Source: JAYWAM01 sp043782425 (lineage in GTDB: Bacteria > Pseudomonadota > Gammaproteobacteria > Burkholderiales > Usitatibacteraceae). From it: 7,652 nt of DNA. Shown here piece by piece: positions 5,681 to 7,652 of this stretch. The stretch covers positions 1-7,652 of the forward strand of contig JAYWAM010000014.1 in NCBI GenBank assembly GCA_043782425.1, written 5' to 3'. A program made the translations under genes and the position numbers. The notes beneath the pieces are model-generated. The model did no database searches, was not told where the DNA came from, and saw only the letters and a program-made list of their open reading frames with translations. The first letter of the stretch is position 1. Each line of letters begins with the position of its first letter.

Positions 5681-6640
5681 CTACGCCCGCTTTAGTTTTG
5701 GCTTTGCTGCGGCATTCAGCGCTGCTTGAATTTGCGTACCGACGGCGAAGGCAACGGGAGGGGGGAACGCATTGCCAATCTGCCGATAGGCGGCAGTTTT
5801 TTTGCCGCTGAATTGCCAGTGGTCGGGAAACCCCTGGATGCGTGCGGTCATGCGCACCGTCAGGCGTGGCATACCAATAAAGTCTTTTTCCGGCGCGGCA
5901 TTGGCAATACCCATGCCATCTACGCCAATTGAGGCCCACGCTTTTTTTGCTCTGGTGGGGCCAAGATCAGGCCCGCCATGTTTTTTACTCCCGCCAACCA
6001 AAGTAGGGGCGATATCACATGCTCTTTCGCGCCATTGCTTAGCGCCGAGCCAGCCATTTGCAGCCATGAGATCGAAAAGCGCCTCGCCGACTGTTGGCGG
6101 CGGGGCGATAAGTGCTGTCGGCCACACAAAATATTCTGCGGAATTTTTCTTCAGCGCCACAAAGACAACGCGTGGGCGCAACTGAGGAACGCCAAAATCG
6201 CTGGCGTTAAGCAAGCGCCACTCGGCGATGTAGCCCAATTTTTTTAAGTCGGCGATAATTTTTGCGCGATACTCATCAAAAACCGCATCGAGCAGCCCGC
6301 GCACATTTTCCAGCATGACAGCTTGAGGCTTGCACTCTGACACCAGCCGAAGCGCTTCCGGGAAAAGGTCGCGTTCGTCTTCGGTACCAAGTTGCTTGCC
6401 TGCTTTTGAAAAAGGCGGGCAAGGCACTCCTCCCGCCAGGAGTTCAACACCTTTCCATTTTTCGGCTGAGTAGTGTCGCAGGTCGCCTTCTGTGACCTGC
6501 CAATGAGAGCGATTGAAGCGGAGGGTTTGGCAAGCTGCCGCTTCAATCTCTACGAGGCTGACGTGCTCAAATCCTGCCTGCTCTATCCCAAGGGCTTGAC
6601 CACCTGCGCCGGCGCATATTTCCAATGATGCAAGCCCCAT
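5681..6640 (-). CDS. C5-cytosine DNA methyltransferase (Dcm/HhaI-type), modification enzyme
   Basis: The protein has 319 residues with the standard motif order: I SLEICAGAGGQALGIE (5-20, SAM binding); IV GGVPCPPFSKAGKQ (70-83) with catalytic C74, reading PCP rather than the usual PCQ; VI ENV (111-113); VIII QLRPRVVFVA (153-162); a short variable target-recognition stretch between about 175 and 258 (including PTLVGGSKKHGGPDLGPTRA); IX RMTARIQGFPDHW (263-275); X QIGNAFPPPVAFAVG (287-301). It transfers a methyl group from S-adenosylmethionine to C5 of cytosine in a specific site that I cannot predict. I choose the ATG at 6640 over one at 6703: GGAG lies 6 bases before it and motif I begins at once, whereas the upstream extension is not family-like. 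The HNH nuclease gene follows by two bases, making a modification-first restriction operon. Confidence 0.93.
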   Translation of the reverse strand: MGLASLEICAGAGGQALGIEQAGFEHVSLVEIEAAACQTLRFNRSHWQVTEGDLRHYSAEKWKGVELLAGGVPCPPFSKAGKQLGTEDERDLFPEALRLVSECKPQAVMLENVRGLLDAVFDEYRAKIIADLKKLGYIAEWRLLNASDFGVPQLRPRVVFVALKKNSAEYFVWPTALIAPPPTVGEALFDLMAANGWLGAKQWRERACDIAPTLVGGSKKHGGPDLGPTRAKKAWASIGVDGMGIANAAPEKDFIGMPRLTVRMTARIQGFPDHWQFSGKKTAAYRQIGNAFPPPVAFAVGTQIQAALNAAAKPKLKRA

Positions 6641-6782
6641 TTCTTTCTCCAGATTCGGTGTACGGCAAGGGTGCGTCCCAGTATGTACGCACATCACGCT
6701 CATAGTATATTTTAAAGCGTCTCCTGGCTATGATTCCATTTTTCAAAAATGGGAATAACAACAGCGCTTTCCCCACCCCTAA
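6641..6782. promoter_or_regulatory. Upstream region of the restriction-modification operon, with inverted repeat and a possible -10 box
   Basis: This region separates the methyltransferase start from the stop of the formylglutamate amidohydrolase. On the minus strand a TATACT hexamer (plus-strand AGTATA, 6704-6709) is a plausible -10 box, leaving a leader of roughly 55-60 bases; no good -35 is seen, which suggests an assisted promoter or a weak one. An inverted repeat at 6733-6756 (ATTCCATTTTT-C-AAAAATGGGAAT, one extra G) lies about 25-35 bases upstream. It has no following U-tract in either direction, so it is more likely an operator or a weak stem than a classical terminator. Confidence 0.4.
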
Positions 6783-7574
6783 CTACGGCCGCCAAGCCAT
6801 CAGCAAAGCAGTTAAGCGGCTCAGCACACCGCGCAGCGGCGCGCTGGCCGCGGCGTCATATGGGGTGGGAGAGTTTTCGTCCATGTAGCAGCTCTGCCCG
6901 ATTTCAAGCTGCAATGTGTGCACCTGCTGCGCTGGCTGGCCGTAATGGCGTGTGATGTATCCGCCTTTGAAACGTGCGTTGTGCGCCGCAGTAAAACCAG
7001 GGGAGGCATTGAGCACGGCGAATACTTGTTCAGCCAGCGTGCTGTTGCAACTGCGCCCATCGGCGGTGCCGAGATTCAAATCTGTGAGCACGCCTTCGAA
7101 AAAGCGCGGCACGCGCGAGCGGATGGAATGCGCATCGAGCAGAACGCAAAATCCATGTTTGGCCTTGATGGCTTCTATTTCGGTGGCGAGTTTGTGGTGA
7201 TAAGGCTGCCAGTAGTCGCGCGTGCGGCGCTCGATCTCGAAGTTGTCGGGCTGCTTGCCTTGAATGTAAATCTCTTCCTCTGCAAAAGTAGTGAGGGGAC
7301 AAATTTCCGTGTTGCTTGCGCCGGGATAAAGCGCCGCGCCGCCAGGATCGCGGTTCAAATCCACGACATAGCGCGAATGCGTTGCGCTCAGCATGGCGCA
7401 GCCCGCTTGCAGCGCTGCGGTGTAGAGATGATCGACATGCCAATCGGTATCGGGCACTGTCTTGCCTGCTGTTGTCAGCGTGTCCGCGATATCGTCTGGA
7501 ATATATGTTCCGGCGTGTGGCACGTTGATAAGCAGCGTTTTGCGTCCGGGAGTCCACTTGTATAGCTGTTTCAT
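6783..7574 (-). CDS. hutG: N-formylglutamate amidohydrolase (HutG-type)
   Basis: The protein has 263 residues, the usual length for HutG. Characteristic motifs are INVPHAGTYIP (16-26), DTDWHVDHLY (42-51), SRYVVDLNRDP (67-77), LLDAHSIRSR (145-154), GGYITRHYGQP (204-214) and LQLEIGQSCYMDE (221-233), giving the His/Asp/Glu metal-site residues of the FGase family. It hydrolyses N-formyl-L-glutamate to L-glutamate and formate, the last step of one histidine-degradation route, in the cytoplasm. No other hut gene is in the window, so it may be at the end of a hut cluster lying beyond the right edge or stand alone. The ATG at 7574 is preceded by GAGGAG with 8 bases between, which fixes the start. Confidence 0.9.
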   Translation of the reverse strand: MKQLYKWTPGRKTLLINVPHAGTYIPDDIADTLTTAGKTVPDTDWHVDHLYTAALQAGCAMLSATHSRYVVDLNRDPGGAALYPGASNTEICPLTTFAEEEIYIQGKQPDNFEIERRTRDYWQPYHHKLATEIEAIKAKHGFCVLLDAHSIRSRVPRFFEGVLTDLNLGTADGRSCNSTLAEQVFAVLNASPGFTAAHNARFKGGYITRHYGQPAQQVHTLQLEIGQSCYMDENSPTPYDAAASAPLRGVLSRLTALLMAWRP

Positions 7575-7609
7575 ATGCGCTGCTCCTCAGTCAAAGAAAC
7601 GACATTTTT

Positions 7610-7652
7610 GTAGGAGCGGGCTTGCCCGCGAAAATGCTTAATCGCGGGCAAG
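7610..7652. repeat. REP pair (REPIN-like), truncated by window end
   Basis: GTAG followed by the hairpin GAGCGGGC-TT-GCCCGCGA (7610-7631) is nearly identical to the classic Pseudomonas-type REP. After 9 bases, ATCGCGGGCAAG (7641-7652) begins the same repeat in opposite orientation and runs off the window. Two inverted REPs a few bases apart form a REPIN, a unit mobilised in trans by RAYT transposases. It lies upstream of hutG on that gene's 5' side. Confidence 0.75.

Noticed and set aside
5679..5939. Upstream extension of the HNH frame to an ATG at 5939
   Set aside because: The extra residues overlap the methyltransferase motif IX-X coding region out of frame and are not HNH-like; the ATG at 5678 couples neatly to the methyltransferase stop.
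6641..6703. Upstream start for the methyltransferase at 6703
   Set aside because: The extra 21 residues are not family-like, whereas the ATG at 6640 has GGAG at good spacing directly before motif I.
6918..7565. Plus-strand open frame of 215 codons
   Set aside because: It is antisense to the well-supported N-formylglutamate amidohydrolase.
1..7652. tRNA, rRNA, CRISPR array, insertion sequence, integrase or att sites
   Set aside because: I saw no cloverleaf-like tRNA segment, no regularly spaced direct repeats, and no transposase or integrase motifs in any frame.

Overview
The window looks like chromosomal DNA of a proteobacterium, most likely a beta- or gamma-proteobacterium. The GspE/PilB-type ATPase, the AI-2E family permease, the zinc-ribbon Nudix hydrolase and the HutG-type enzyme all read as proteobacterial types. 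The non-coding spaces carry REP-like palindromes with the GTAG signature, including one resembling the well-known GTAGGAGCGGGC REP of pseudomonads. I cannot name a genus from sequence alone.

Layout. At 1-520 (minus) is the N-terminal part of an exported YVTN/YncE-type beta-propeller protein, cut by the window edge. Divergent from it, at 658-1212 (plus), is a Nudix hydrolase with a four-cysteine zinc ribbon. It converges on a minus-strand AI-2E/PerM-family permease (1376-2464), and a long imperfect palindrome between the two probably acts as a two-way terminator. Behind the permease, on the same strand, lies a full-length GspE/PilB-like secretion/pilus ATPase (2543-4345). A 21-bp GTAG hairpin repeat follows the stop codon of both minus-strand genes.

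From about 4420 to 6780 the character changes to accessory DNA. A toxin-first toxin-antitoxin operon of the HI1419/HI1420 (HigB/HigA-like) type is on the plus strand (4468-4764 and 4768-5058). It has a perfect -35 box embedded in two adjacent palindromes that are probable operators. It converges on a minus-strand pair: a C5-cytosine DNA methyltransferase (5681-6640) followed two bases later by an HNH nuclease (start 5678). Together these look like a small type II restriction-modification operon. The HNH reading frame does not stop at its natural end but runs into the antisense strand of the antitoxin gene, which marks a recombination or decay junction. The two addiction/defence modules therefore abut tail to tail.

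The window closes with a minus-strand N-formylglutamate amidohydrolase gene (6783-7574) and, at the edge, a REP pair in inverted orientation.

No wholly unknown system is evident. The points most worth following are the restriction-modification operon with its runaway HNH 3' end, the toxin-antitoxin promoter/operator arrangement (possibly leaderless), and the co-occurrence of two GTAG-type REP families.
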